A stretch of 64,000 bases of DNA from Hyphomicrobium sp. (lineage in GTDB: Bacteria; Pseudomonadota; Alphaproteobacteria; Rhizobiales; Hyphomicrobiaceae). Made by a program: the position numbers and the translations under genes. The notes under the pieces are model-generated. The model was not told the origin of the DNA. It saw only the letters and a program-made list of their open reading frames with translations, and ran no database searches. Of the stretch, positions 17,030-25,155 are shown one piece after another (within the stretch, counting starts at the first letter, position 1; every line of letters starts with the position of its first letter). The stretch covers positions 1-64,000 of the forward strand of contig JALHOF010000007.1 in the NCBI GenBank assembly GCA_022843145.1, read 5' to 3'.

Positions 17030-18871
17030 ATGTTGGATCACTTGCACGCAACCGTGGCGCGGCGGCTCCGGCATCTGTCACCGCAGCAGCAGAACGGGAT
17101 CAACACCCGCGTCTGGCCAGCGGCAACCGCCCGGAAACTTTCAGTCATTGTCATCCTCGCCGTTTTGCACGCATCAACGGCCGTCGCTCAACGCGGCCAG
17201 ATTGCACCCGAAGCCGCGACCGGAACCACCAGCCGCGCGCTCGTGACCGCCAGCCGGCACATGATCGCGACCGCCAACCCTCACGCAACCAAGGCGGGGC
17301 TCGAAATCCTGCGCGCGGGTGGTTCGGCCATCGATGCGGCGATCGCAGCACAACTCGTGCTCGGGCTAGTCGAGCCGCAATCTTCCGGGCTCGGCGGTGG
17401 CGCCTTCATTCTCCATCACGACGCACGTACGAACGAACTCATGGCGTACGACGGACGCGAACGGGCGCCTGCGGCAGCCCGCCCCGATCGCTTTCTCAAG
17501 GGCCATCTTCCCATCCCCTTCGACCGCGCGGTCCACTCCGGCCTGAGCGTCGGCGTGCCCGGACTCGTGCGGCTGATACAGGATGCGCATCGCGCGCACG
17601 GCCGGGTGCCATGGGCGTCACTGTTCGAGCCCGCCATCACTCTCGCGGAGGCGGGATTCATCGTCTCGTCCCGGCTCAACTTGCTGCTTCATTGGATGGG
17701 TTCCGGCAACTTCGCTCCCGACGCCCGACGCTATTTCTTCGGCCCGGACGGGTTCCCGCGCCGCGCCGGCGAAACCCTCCAGAACCCCGACTACGCAGCA
17801 ACATTGCGGCACATCGCCACCGGAGGACCGGCCAGCTTCTATTCTGGGACGACCGCACGAGCGATCGTCACGGCTGTCACCGAAGCGCCAAACGCCCCGG
17901 GCGATATGACGGCCGCCGATCTGGAAGACTACGCCGCAGTGACGCGGCCACCGCTATGCACGGCCTATCGCGGCTACCGGATCTGCGGAATGGGACCGCC
18001 GTCATCCGGCGGCATCGTCGTCTCGCAGACACTCAGGTTTCTCGAGCGCTTCGATCTCGGTCGCGGGCCATCCGCGGCCATGAACGCGTCCGCGATGCAC
18101 CTGATTGCGGAAGCCCAGAAGCTCGCTTACGCGGACAGGGACCGCTATATCGCCGACCCCGACTTCGTGCCCGTGCCGCCGGGACTATCCGATCCCGGCT
18201 ATCTAGATCAGCGAGGCGAGGCGATCAGGCCCGACCGTTCCATGCCGAAACCCGAGGCAGGCGAACCACCGGGCGCCGCACGCCAGACATTTGGCATCGA
18301 TGCGACGCTCGAAAGCGTCGGCACGACGCATCTTTCGGTCATCGACGCCGAAGGCAATGCGGTCTCCATGACCAGCACGATCGAGGCCGCATTTGGTTCG
18401 CGACTGTGGGCTGCTGGCTTCCTGCTCAACAACGAGTTGACGGACTTTTCATTTCGTCCCGCCGACGCGGCCGGACAGCCGGTGGCAAATCGCGTGGAGG
18501 GCGGCAAGCGTCCGCGCAGTTCGATGGCGCCGACCATCGTCTACGATGCAGACGGTCGCGTCTTCGCCGTGCTCGGATCGCCGGGTGGCGCGCGCATTCC
18601 ACTCTACGTGGTCAAAGCGCTCGTCGCGCTGATCGATTGGAATCTCGACGCCCAGGAGGCGGCCGCCCTACCCAACTTCGGCAGCCGCGGCAGCGCCTTC
18701 GAGATCGAAGCCGGGTGGCATTCGCTGTCGCATGCATTGAAGATGTCGGCACTTGGCCATCGCATCGCCATCGATCTCATGACGTCGGGCACGCACATTA
18801 TCGTTCGGCGCGGCGACGGAATGGAGGGCGCTGCCGACCCCCGGCGCGAAGGCGAGGCGCGTGGCGATTGA
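17030..18871 (+). CDS. ggt: Gamma-glutamyltransferase
   Basis: Secreted N-terminal-nucleophile enzyme of 613 residues. A signal peptide (about 35-54, LSVIVILAVLHASTAVAQ) is followed by the large subunit with ATANPHATKAGLEILRAGGSAIDAA, SSGLGGGAFIL and GMGPPSSGGIVV. Autocleavage would occur before Thr432 in TTHLSVIDAEGNAVSMT, which becomes the catalytic residue. The small subunit contains FLLNNELTDFSF and PRSSMAPTIV. It cleaves gamma-glutamyl bonds of glutathione or related peptides in the periplasm. The gene starts 53 bases after dnaE2 and is followed closely by an FAD amine oxidase, possibly cotranscribed for amino-acid salvage. Confidence 0.95.
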   Translation: MLDHLHATVARRLRHLSPQQQNGINTRVWPAATARKLSVIVILAVLHASTAVAQRGQIAPEAATGTTSRALVTASRHMIATANPHATKAGLEILRAGGSAIDAAIAAQLVLGLVEPQSSGLGGGAFILHHDARTNELMAYDGRERAPAAARPDRFLKGHLPIPFDRAVHSGLSVGVPGLVRLIQDAHRAHGRVPWASLFEPAITLAEAGFIVSSRLNLLLHWMGSGNFAPDARRYFFGPDGFPRRAGETLQNPDYAATLRHIATGGPASFYSGTTARAIVTAVTEAPNAPGDMTAADLEDYAAVTRPPLCTAYRGYRICGMGPPSSGGIVVSQTLRFLERFDLGRGPSAAMNASAMHLIAEAQKLAYADRDRYIADPDFVPVPPGLSDPGYLDQRGEAIRPDRSMPKPEAGEPPGAARQTFGIDATLESVGTTHLSVIDAEGNAVSMTSTIEAAFGSRLWAAGFLLNNELTDFSFRPADAAGQPVANRVEGGKRPRSSMAPTIVYDADGRVFAVLGSPGGARIPLYVVKALVALIDWNLDAQEAAALPNFGSRGSAFEIEAGWHSLSHALKMSALGHRIAIDLMTSGTHIIVRRGDGMEGAADPRREGEARGD

Positions 18872-18898
18872 TCTATCTGATGCCGCCGATCCGGTGGC

Positions 18899-19960
18899 GT
18901 GATACACCGCGACGTCGCCCGGGAAAGCAAATACGACGTGACCAAGAAGCCCATCATAATCGGCGGTGCCGGCATCCTCGGCTTGTGGCAAGCCCTGACG
19001 CTCGCCGAAGCCGGTCACGACGTCCGCCTCGTCGACGCCAGCCCGGAGCCGTTCACGGGTAGCGCCAGCCGGTACGGCGGCGCCATGATCGCTCCTGACT
19101 GCGAGGCGGAAGCGGCGCCCGCGATCGTCCGCGACCTCGGCCGCAACTCACTCGCGCGCTGGATGGATGTCTACCCCGGACTGACGGTGCGAGGCACATT
19201 GGTGGTCGCCGCGGCGCGCGACCGGCCGGATCTGGCGCGCTTCGCCCGTATGACCGAAGCGCATCGACAGGTGGATGCGACCGAAATCGCCGCGCTCGAA
19301 CCTGAGCTCGGCGTACGCTTCCCATCGGGACTCTACTTCGCTGGCGAAGCCCACATGTCCGCGACTGAAGCGCTAACCGAGCTTCTGGCCAAAGTCCGCG
19401 GATTGGGCGTCGACATCCGGTTCGGGGAACCGTTACCTGCCACCGCGCCCCGCCAAGCCACAGTGATCGACTGCACCGGTCTCAATGCGCGCGACTCGTT
19501 GCCGGAATTGCGCGGCGTTCGCGGTGAGCGGCTCATCGTGCATGCCCCGGATGTCACGCTCACGCGGCCTGTCCGGCTGTTGCACCCGCGGCATCCGCTT
19601 TATGTCGTGCCGTGGCGCGACGGCCAGTACATGATCGGCGCGACCGTGATCGAAAGCGAAGACACGGGCCCCGCGACGCTGCGCTCCGCACTCGAGCTGA
19701 TGGGCGCAGCGTACGCGTTGCATCCGGCATTCGGCGAAGCCGAGATCGTCGAACTCGGCGCCGGCGTCAGACCCGCGTTCCCCGACAACGTGCCGCGCAT
19801 CGTGGTCCGCGACGACGGCCCGGGCGGTGGCCGCCGCATCTTCGTCAACGGCGCTTACAGGCACGGCTTTCTGCTTGCGCCGGTGCTTGCGGATGCCGTT
19901 GCGGCGATCATCGGCGGCTCGGCGGAAGCGGCAATGCGCCACCCGCTCGTTGCATCGTGA
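18899..19960 (+). CDS. FAD-dependent amino-acid oxidase (DAO / glycine-oxidase-like)
   Basis: Flavoprotein of about 340-353 residues of the D-amino-acid oxidase fold. A dinucleotide-binding motif (PIIIGGAGILGLWQALTLAE) lies near the N-terminus with the acidic RLVDAS after it, and the C-terminal FAD signature is FVNGAYRHGFLLAPVLADA. The central part (HMSATEALTELL, VIDCTGLNARD, LYVVPWRDGQYMIGATV) is like ThiO/glycine oxidase and related enzymes. No thiS or thiG lies nearby, so thiamine synthesis is not implied. GTG 18899 and GTG 18938 are both possible starts; the later one leaves a compact N-terminus directly before the Rossmann motif. Following ggt, it may oxidise amino acids or dipeptide products released in the periplasm, but this is inference. 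Confidence 0.85.
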   Translation: MIHRDVARESKYDVTKKPIIIGGAGILGLWQALTLAEAGHDVRLVDASPEPFTGSASRYGGAMIAPDCEAEAAPAIVRDLGRNSLARWMDVYPGLTVRGTLVVAAARDRPDLARFARMTEAHRQVDATEIAALEPELGVRFPSGLYFAGEAHMSATEALTELLAKVRGLGVDIRFGEPLPATAPRQATVIDCTGLNARDSLPELRGVRGERLIVHAPDVTLTRPVRLLHPRHPLYVVPWRDGQYMIGATVIESEDTGPATLRSALELMGAAYALHPAFGEAEIVELGAGVRPAFPDNVPRIVVRDDGPGGGRRIFVNGAYRHGFLLAPVLADAVAAIIGGSAEAAMRHPLVAS

Positions 19961-19994
19961 CCAAGCCATCGGACGCTCGGCCGACGTCGCATTG

Positions 19995-22238
19995 CTACGC
20001 CCGGCGATAGCTCTGTCGCGTCATGGGGAGTGCGACCGTGCGAACGCCGGAAGCCGCAAGCATCGCATTGGCGACGGCCGGTAGAATTGGCGGAACGCCC
20101 GGTTCGCCGACGCCGGTTGGAGGCTGGTCGGACGGGACGATCAAAACCTCGACACGCGGCATCTCCGACATCCGCAGCACATCATAAGTATCGAAGTTCG
20201 CCTGCTCGACGACGCCGCCCTTCATCGTGATGACACTCTTCAAGGCCGCGCCCAGGCCGTACCCGATACCGCCTTCGATTTGCGCCTTGACGACATCGGG
20301 GTTGACCGCGAGCCCGCAGTCGACAGCACACACGACGCGGGTCACCTTGAAACCGCCATCCGGCTTTGCCTCGACCTCAGCGACTTGCGCCACGAACGAC
20401 TTGAAGCTCTCGTGCACCGCGAGACCGAGGAACCGGCCAGCCGGCATTGGCTTACCCCAACCCGCGGCTTCGGTAGCCAATTTCAATGCCGCGGCATGAC
20501 GCGGGTGCTTGCTCAACATGGAAAGCCGCAGTTCGAGCGGATCGCGGCTGGTTTCGCGCGCGATGATGTCGAGCATGTGCTCGGTCGAATGCGCGGTGTG
20601 GGTCGAGCCGACCGAGCGCCACCACAGGACTGGCACGCCGATCTTCATCGTGGCGAGTTCGACCCGCATGTTGGGGATGGTGTAAGGCAGAGTGTTCGCG
20701 CCTTCGACCGATGTCGGATCGATGCCGCCTTTCATGGCCGCGGCGAACGGCGTGCCCGACATGATCGATTGCCCGACGATCCGATGCCGCCAGGCGACGA
20801 TCGCGCCCTTGGCGTCGAGACCGGCTTCGATCCGGTGCAGGTAGATCGGCCGGTAATAGCCGCCCTTGATGTCGTCTTCGCGCGTCCAGATCGTCTTGAT
20901 CGGCACAGGTTGACCGTATGCCTTGGCGATCGCGCAGGCTTCGGCAACGTAATGCCCGTCCGGTGTGCCGCGCCGGCCGAAGGAGCCTCCGGCCCACAAC
21001 GTGTTGATGGTGACGTTCTCGGGCTTGATGCCGAGTACGGCCGCCGCAACGCTCTGATCGATCGTCTGCAGCTGAGACCCGGTCCAGATCTCGACCTTCG
21101 CGCCATCGAAGCGGACGACGGCATTCATCGGCTCCATGGGCGCGTGAGCGAGATAGGGAAACTCGAAATCGACGGCAATGACCTTCACAGCCGACTTCAG
21201 CGCAGCCTCGGCATCGCCATCCTTGCGCACCTCCAAGCCTGGCTTGTCGAGCATCGCCTTGTATTCCGCGACGATCTCGGCGGTGCCGCGCTTCTCGGCC
21301 TTGCTGTCGTCCCAGACCACTTTCAACGCATCGCGACCCTTGAGCGCCGGCCACGTCGATTTCGCAAGCACCGCGACACCCTGCGGAACCGCGAGCACCT
21401 TGACGACGCCAGGCACTTTCATCGCCAGGCTGTCATCGAAACTTTTGACGGTCGCGCCGAACATCGGGGGCCGCGCAATGACCGCCACAAGCATGCCGTC
21501 CATCATCTGGTCGATCGTGAAGAGTGCCGTGCCCATCGTCTTCGCGCGGCTATCGACGCGCGGCGTCGACTTTCCGATCAACACGAAATCCTTCGGGTCT
21601 TTGAGTTTGACCGTGCCCGGCACGGCCTCAGCCGAAGCCCGCGCCGCAAATTCACCGAACGATCCGGCCTTGCCCGAAGCGTGGGCGAGCTTGCCCGCTT
21701 TAACGGTGATTTCTCCCGGCGGAACGCTCCAGGCTTTGGCGGCTGCGGCGACGAGCATCGCGCGCGCGGTTGCGCCGGCCTGGCGATACTGTTCGAAGGA
21801 ATTCGACATGCCGTTGGAGCCGCCAACGCCTTGCACGCCGAACTCGAGATTCTTGTAACGAGCAGAGTCGGCGGGGGCGAACTCGGTTTTGATGCTCGCC
21901 CACTCGGCATCGAGTTCCTCGGCGACGAGCGAAGCCAAGCCGGTCGCAGCACCTTGTCCCTTGTCGAGATGTTTGATGATTACGGTGACGGTATTGTCGG
22001 GCGCGACGATGAGGAACGGGTTCGGCGCGAGAGACCCCGCCGCAGCCTCCTTGCCGGCTGCCGCCTCACCTCCGCCGATGGAGCGCGGCAGCGGAGCCAG
22101 TCCCAGCACGAGGCCCGATCCAGCACCGGCGGCAAGCTTGATGAACCCTCGCCGCGATGGCGCCAGAAGAGCCGTGCGTCCGGCCTCGTCGCCTTCGGTA
22201 TCGAGGGCGAAAATGCGCGTCATGTCGAAACGGTTCAT
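19995..22238 (-). CDS. iorB: Molybdenum hydroxylase large subunit (isoquinoline 1-oxidoreductase type)
   Basis: Molybdopterin-binding subunit of 747 residues of the xanthine dehydrogenase / isoquinoline 1-oxidoreductase family. The N-terminus has a twin-arginine signal, [15 protein letters not shown], so the enzyme is exported folded. Family landmarks include [42 protein letters not shown] and the C-terminal [10 protein letters not shown] and [17 protein letters not shown] with the catalytic Glu. The domain order (small then duplicated aldehyde-oxidase domains) is that of IorB rather than the three-subunit CoxL type. It is the last gene of an operon with a 2Fe-2S subunit and a dihaem cytochrome. 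The substrate, perhaps an aldehyde or N-heterocycle, cannot be told from sequence. Confidence 0.92.
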   Translation of the reverse strand: MNRFDMTRIFALDTEGDEAGRTALLAPSRRGFIKLAAGAGSGLVLGLAPLPRSIGGGEAAAGKEAAAGSLAPNPFLIVAPDNTVTVIIKHLDKGQGAATGLASLVAEELDAEWASIKTEFAPADSARYKNLEFGVQGVGGSNGMSNSFEQYRQAGATARAMLVAAAAKAWSVPPGEITVKAGKLAHASGKAGSFGEFAARASAEAVPGTVKLKDPKDFVLIGKSTPRVDSRAKTMGTALFTIDQMMDGMLVAVIARPPMFGATVKSFDDSLAMKVPGVVKVLAVPQGVAVLAKSTWPALKGRDALKVVWDDSKAEKRGTAEIVAEYKAMLDKPGLEVRKDGDAEAALKSAVKVIAVDFEFPYLAHAPMEPMNAVVRFDGAKVEIWTGSQLQTIDQSVAAAVLGIKPENVTINTLWAGGSFGRRGTPDGHYVAEACAIAKAYGQPVPIKTIWTREDDIKGGYYRPIYLHRIEAGLDAKGAIVAWRHRIVGQSIMSGTPFAAAMKGGIDPTSVEGANTLPYTIPNMRVELATMKIGVPVLWWRSVGSTHTAHSTEHMLDIIARETSRDPLELRLSMLSKHPRHAAALKLATEAAGWGKPMPAGRFLGLAVHESFKSFVAQVAEVEAKPDGGFKVTRVVCAVDCGLAVNPDVVKAQIEGGIGYGLGAALKSVITMKGGVVEQANFDTYDVLRMSEMPRVEVLIVPSDQPPTGVGEPGVPPILPAVANAMLAASGVRTVALPMTRQSYRRA

Positions 22239-22317
22239 GCGGACCTCATGCGTTCGTAGTCGCGGCTGCGCCTGCGGTATTCTTCATGCGCACCAAGATT
22301 GAGCTGGCACGCGAAAG

Positions 22318-22938
22318 CTATTTCGACTGCGGACAAGGCGCGCCCGCTCCGGCCCAGGCCTTGAGTTTCGTCATGAACTCGGGATGCGGTGTCGACACTG
22401 GTTTCAGATCGCCGCCCGGCGCCCAACCCCACAGCACGAGCGCGTCCTTTTCCATGTGCTCCACCAGCGCGGCGATCGATTTGCCGCCGTTGGCTTTTTC
22501 GTCCTTCAGTGTGGTGCAGAGCGCGGCATCGTCCAAACCTTCCCACCCCATGGAGAGCGGTGCCAAGTGCCAATTGGGGGCTCCGGGGACGCCCGTAAAC
22601 GAATTGTTCTCGTCGCGATGGCAGGCGTTGCAGCGTGCATTGACGAAGCCCATGCCGTCGATACCGCGCACGACATTCTGCAGATGGAGATGACGCTGAT
22701 CGGTCTGCCGCGGACGATCTCCGCGCGGATGACAATTCATACAGCGCGGGTGTCGCAAAACTTCGGCGACAGGCGCGAACAACTCCGGCGAACCGGACGC
22801 CGCCTCCGCAGGAGACGCAAAGGGCACGATCGCACTCTGGCGATCACCCCATCCGCCAAAAGATCCACCCAATACAAGTCCGATCATGACCACCGCGGCG
22901 GTTGTGATCAGGACGTTCCAGCGCGTCGGACGTTTCAT
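22318..22938 (-). CDS. Dihaem c-type cytochrome, electron acceptor of the Mo-hydroxylase
   Basis: Membrane-anchored or secreted protein of 206 residues with an N-terminal hydrophobic helix (about 9-29) and two haem c motifs, CMNCH and CNACH. A conserved WHLAPLSMGWEGL segment lies between and after them. It sits between the iron-sulphur and molybdopterin subunits, 76 bases after the former and 79 before the latter, so it most likely carries electrons from the exported hydroxylase to the respiratory chain. ATG 22938 is used, with AAGGG 8 bases upstream, rather than the TTG two codons earlier. The association of IorAB-like enzymes with a cytochrome is known in Proteobacteria; the exact acceptor is inferred. 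Confidence 0.85.
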   Translation of the reverse strand: MKRPTRWNVLITTAAVVMIGLVLGGSFGGWGDRQSAIVPFASPAEAASGSPELFAPVAEVLRHPRCMNCHPRGDRPRQTDQRHLHLQNVVRGIDGMGFVNARCNACHRDENNSFTGVPGAPNWHLAPLSMGWEGLDDAALCTTLKDEKANGGKSIAALVEHMEKDALVLWGWAPGGDLKPVSTPHPEFMTKLKAWAGAGAPCPQSK

Positions 22939-23014
22939 GTGCAAGGCCCTTGTCGCTGGGTGTGTCGGCGCGAATGCCTGACGATCTGGATCGACCGTCC
23001 GTTATTGAAATCGA

Positions 23015-23476
23015 TCAGCCGGGGAGAGTTTTGGCTGCTTCGTGGATGGCCAGGCGAATGCGATGGTAGGTATTGCAGCGGCACAGATTGCCATCCATGG
23101 CCTTGTCGATGTCGTCGTCGGACGGCTTGGCGATTTGCGTCAGGAGGCCGATGGCGGCCATCACCTGACCCGTCTGGCAGTAGCCACACTGAACCACGTC
23201 CAGCTTGATCCATGCGTCTTGGACTGCCTTGGCAACATTGCCGGTGACGCCTTCGATGGTCGTCACATCCCTGCCCGCCGCGTCTTGCAGTTGGATCTGA
23301 CATGATCGGACAGCTTCGCCATCGAGATGGACATTGCAGGCGCCACACAGGGCCGCGCCGCATCCAAACTTTGTTCCGGTCAGCTTGAGATCATCCCGCA
23401 AAACCCATAGCAGCGGGGTTTCTGGATCGACGTCGACGGTCCGCTTGGCGCCGTTGACGGTGAACGAGATGGGCAT
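23015..23476 (-). CDS. iorA: 2Fe-2S subunit of Mo-hydroxylase (IorA-like)
   Basis: Protein of 153 residues with two [2Fe-2S] clusters in the usual order: a plant-ferredoxin-like N-terminal half (FGCGAALCGACNVHLDG, then SC) and a four-helix C-terminal half (QCGYCQTGQ and GNLCRCNTYHRI). This is the small subunit that passes electrons from the molybdenum centre. There is no signal peptide; it is presumably exported as a passenger of the Tat-targeted large subunit. ATG 23476 begins MPISFTVNG and is the family start; the much longer open frame upstream is not coding. First gene of the three-gene operon. Confidence 0.93.
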   Translation of the reverse strand: MPISFTVNGAKRTVDVDPETPLLWVLRDDLKLTGTKFGCGAALCGACNVHLDGEAVRSCQIQLQDAAGRDVTTIEGVTGNVAKAVQDAWIKLDVVQCGYCQTGQVMAAIGLLTQIAKPSDDDIDKAMDGNLCRCNTYHRIRLAIHEAAKTLPG

Positions 23477-23619
23477 CGGTGCGCTCCGAAATTTCGATCT
23501 TCGCCATGAGAGCCGGTGCCGTGGCACGTCTAACAGGGCATCTCGACGTCTGAAGTCATGTGGACGCTTTGATGCTGGTCTGCAACCCTCGGCTCGCCGA
23601 AAAAGTTCCGGCGATCCGA

Positions 23620-24570
23620 TCAGATTTTCAGCAGTGCACCGCCTCCAACGAAGGCCTTGATCAAGGAATGTGCAATGGCTTGTCGTCCCGGGACCCACAA
23701 GCCTTCGGGATGGGCGCCCGCGAGCAAGGTCCGGCAATCGTCCCGGTCGAACCAACGCGCTTCGGCAATCTCGGCCGGATCTGTCTTCAACGGTCCGCTT
23801 TGCGTGAACGCGACGCAACCGATCATTAGCGAATGGGGAAACGGCCACGGCTGAGTGGTCAGATACCTCACCTCACCGACGTCGACTCCGAGCTCTTCGA
23901 ATGCCTCCCGCCTGACCGCGTGGTCCACGTCTTCACCGGGCTCGATGAACCCGGCGATTGTCGAAAACATCCCTTCGGGAAAATGTGGTTCGTGCGCCAA
24001 CACACAGCGTTCGCCGTCCGAGACCAGCATGATGACGACCGGATCGATGCGCGGAAAGAACTGATGTCCGCACGCCCAGCATTTCCGCTTCCAGCCGCCA
24101 TCCTTGACGGTGGTTACACCCCCGCAATGGCCGCAGCATCGCGCTGTGTCGTGCCAGGCCGCGAGGGATTTGGCCTTGCCGATGAGCGCGACTTCGGATT
24201 CGCTCATGATCCCCTGCGTGGCGATGGTACGAAGGTCGACGAGTGGCCGCAAATGTTCAGTGGCGCCGCGCACGAGGCTGGCGCGATGCTCGGTCAGCGA
24301 CAACGCGAAATGTCCAGCGCCACTTTGGCGGTCGACGCCGAGAAACAGGACGTCCTGGTCCGACAGTTCGAGCCGCCGCAGATCGGCCGGAGTGAACCAG
24401 CGGATCGCGGCCTCGTTCCGGGCTTCGTTCGAAACGATCACCGGCTTGAGGCCGATCAGCACGACGAATCGCGCTTCGGCCGCGAGCTGTAATGATGCAA
24501 GGAAGTCCGGATCGCAGCGCTTGTGCGAAAGCCGGTCGAGCAGGGTCGAGGCGCCGAGCGTGGGCTTCAT
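23620..24570 (-). CDS. nudC: NAD(+) diphosphatase / RNA deNADding enzyme NudC
   Basis: Nudix hydrolase of 316 residues. It has the NudC zinc ribbon with four Cys (CGHCGG and CWACG), then FFPRIDPVVIMLV and the Nudix box GFIEPGEDVDHAVRREAFEE continuing LGVDVG. The NudC-specific SQPFPFP-like array appears as TTQPWPFPHSLM. It hydrolyses NADH/NAD to NMN and AMP and can remove NAD caps from RNA. ATG 24570 is chosen because GGGAGG precedes it at good spacing; an upstream in-frame extension to 24699 is not supported. The gene is divergent from the SRP RNA and dnaX. Confidence 0.94.
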   Translation of the reverse strand: MKPTLGASTLLDRLSHKRCDPDFLASLQLAAEARFVVLIGLKPVIVSNEARNEAAIRWFTPADLRRLELSDQDVLFLGVDRQSGAGHFALSLTEHRASLVRGATEHLRPLVDLRTIATQGIMSESEVALIGKAKSLAAWHDTARCCGHCGGVTTVKDGGWKRKCWACGHQFFPRIDPVVIMLVSDGERCVLAHEPHFPEGMFSTIAGFIEPGEDVDHAVRREAFEELGVDVGEVRYLTTQPWPFPHSLMIGCVAFTQSGPLKTDPAEIAEARWFDRDDCRTLLAGAHPEGLWVPGRQAIAHSLIKAFVGGGALLKI

Positions 24571-24888
24571 CGGAGATCCTCCCTCATCTGGACAAAAGCA
24601 CATAGCCGACCAGTGAGGCAACGCAACACCGAGTGCGCCCATCGACCGTGCGATCACAAAGTTCGCGCCGCTGATCCTAAACCTCTTGCAGGGCTCCACA
24701 GAGCAGCGGCCGCCACTTGGTGAGGCGATCGAGTGTGTTGCGAGTCGCGCCAGATATCCGGCAGAAGACCCAATGGCCTCTTCTCAACTGTTCGCGCGAA
24801 TCGCTGGAACCCCGAGGCGCAACCCCCACTTCTGCAGGCGCTTTTTGCCATTCACCGAACGTCTCTGGCGCGGGCTGAATAGTCAGGC
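24571..24888. other. Intergenic region between nudC and ffs
   Basis: About 320 bases that carry the leftward nudC promoter. No gene or strong secondary structure was recognised before the ffs promoter. Confidence 0.4.
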
Positions 24889-24917
24889 TTGCACCGGCGC
24901 GCTCGAGCGGCCATATT
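24889..24917 (+). promoter_or_regulatory. Promoter of the SRP RNA gene
   Basis: TTGCAC at 24889-24894 and CATATT at 24912-24917 with a 17-base spacer. The expected start, 7 bases beyond the -10, coincides with the first paired base of the SRP RNA at 24924. Confidence 0.8.
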
Positions 24918-24923
24918 CCGCGC

Positions 24924-25012
24924 GGGCTGGCGGCGGACGAGTCCCTCGCCAACCGGGTCAGGTCGGGAACGAAGCAGCCCTAACGATCAGGACGCGGGTC
25001 GTCCGCCAGCTC
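24924..25012 (+). ncRNA. ffs: Small bacterial SRP RNA (4.5S)
   Basis: An 89-base hairpin RNA. The ends pair (GGGCTGGCGG with CCGCCAGCTC), and the conserved Ffh-binding core reads CCAACCGGGTCAGGT, a short apical stem-loop, then AAGCAGCCCTAACGA. The apical stem is CG-GGAA-CG instead of the usual CC-GGAA-GG, which keeps pairing and the GGAA tetraloop. Its location between nudC and dnaX is the usual one in alphaproteobacteria. It is the RNA of the signal recognition particle. Confidence 0.94.
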
Positions 25013-25155
25013 AAATGACCGTCCCAAACCTGCCGCATGATGTTGTGCCCGTCGCGGGCCGGCATTGTCGGCTCACGCCGGCTCCCGCATTCGCCACCGC
25101 AAATTGACGAATGGGCCGTGGCGGTCTCCAATCCCGGTAGGTATAGTCGCGGCCC

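Noticed and set aside
16831-19062. 743-codon open frame over ggt
   Set aside because: Translates to Arg/His-rich junk, while the ggt frame has a full catalytic motif set.
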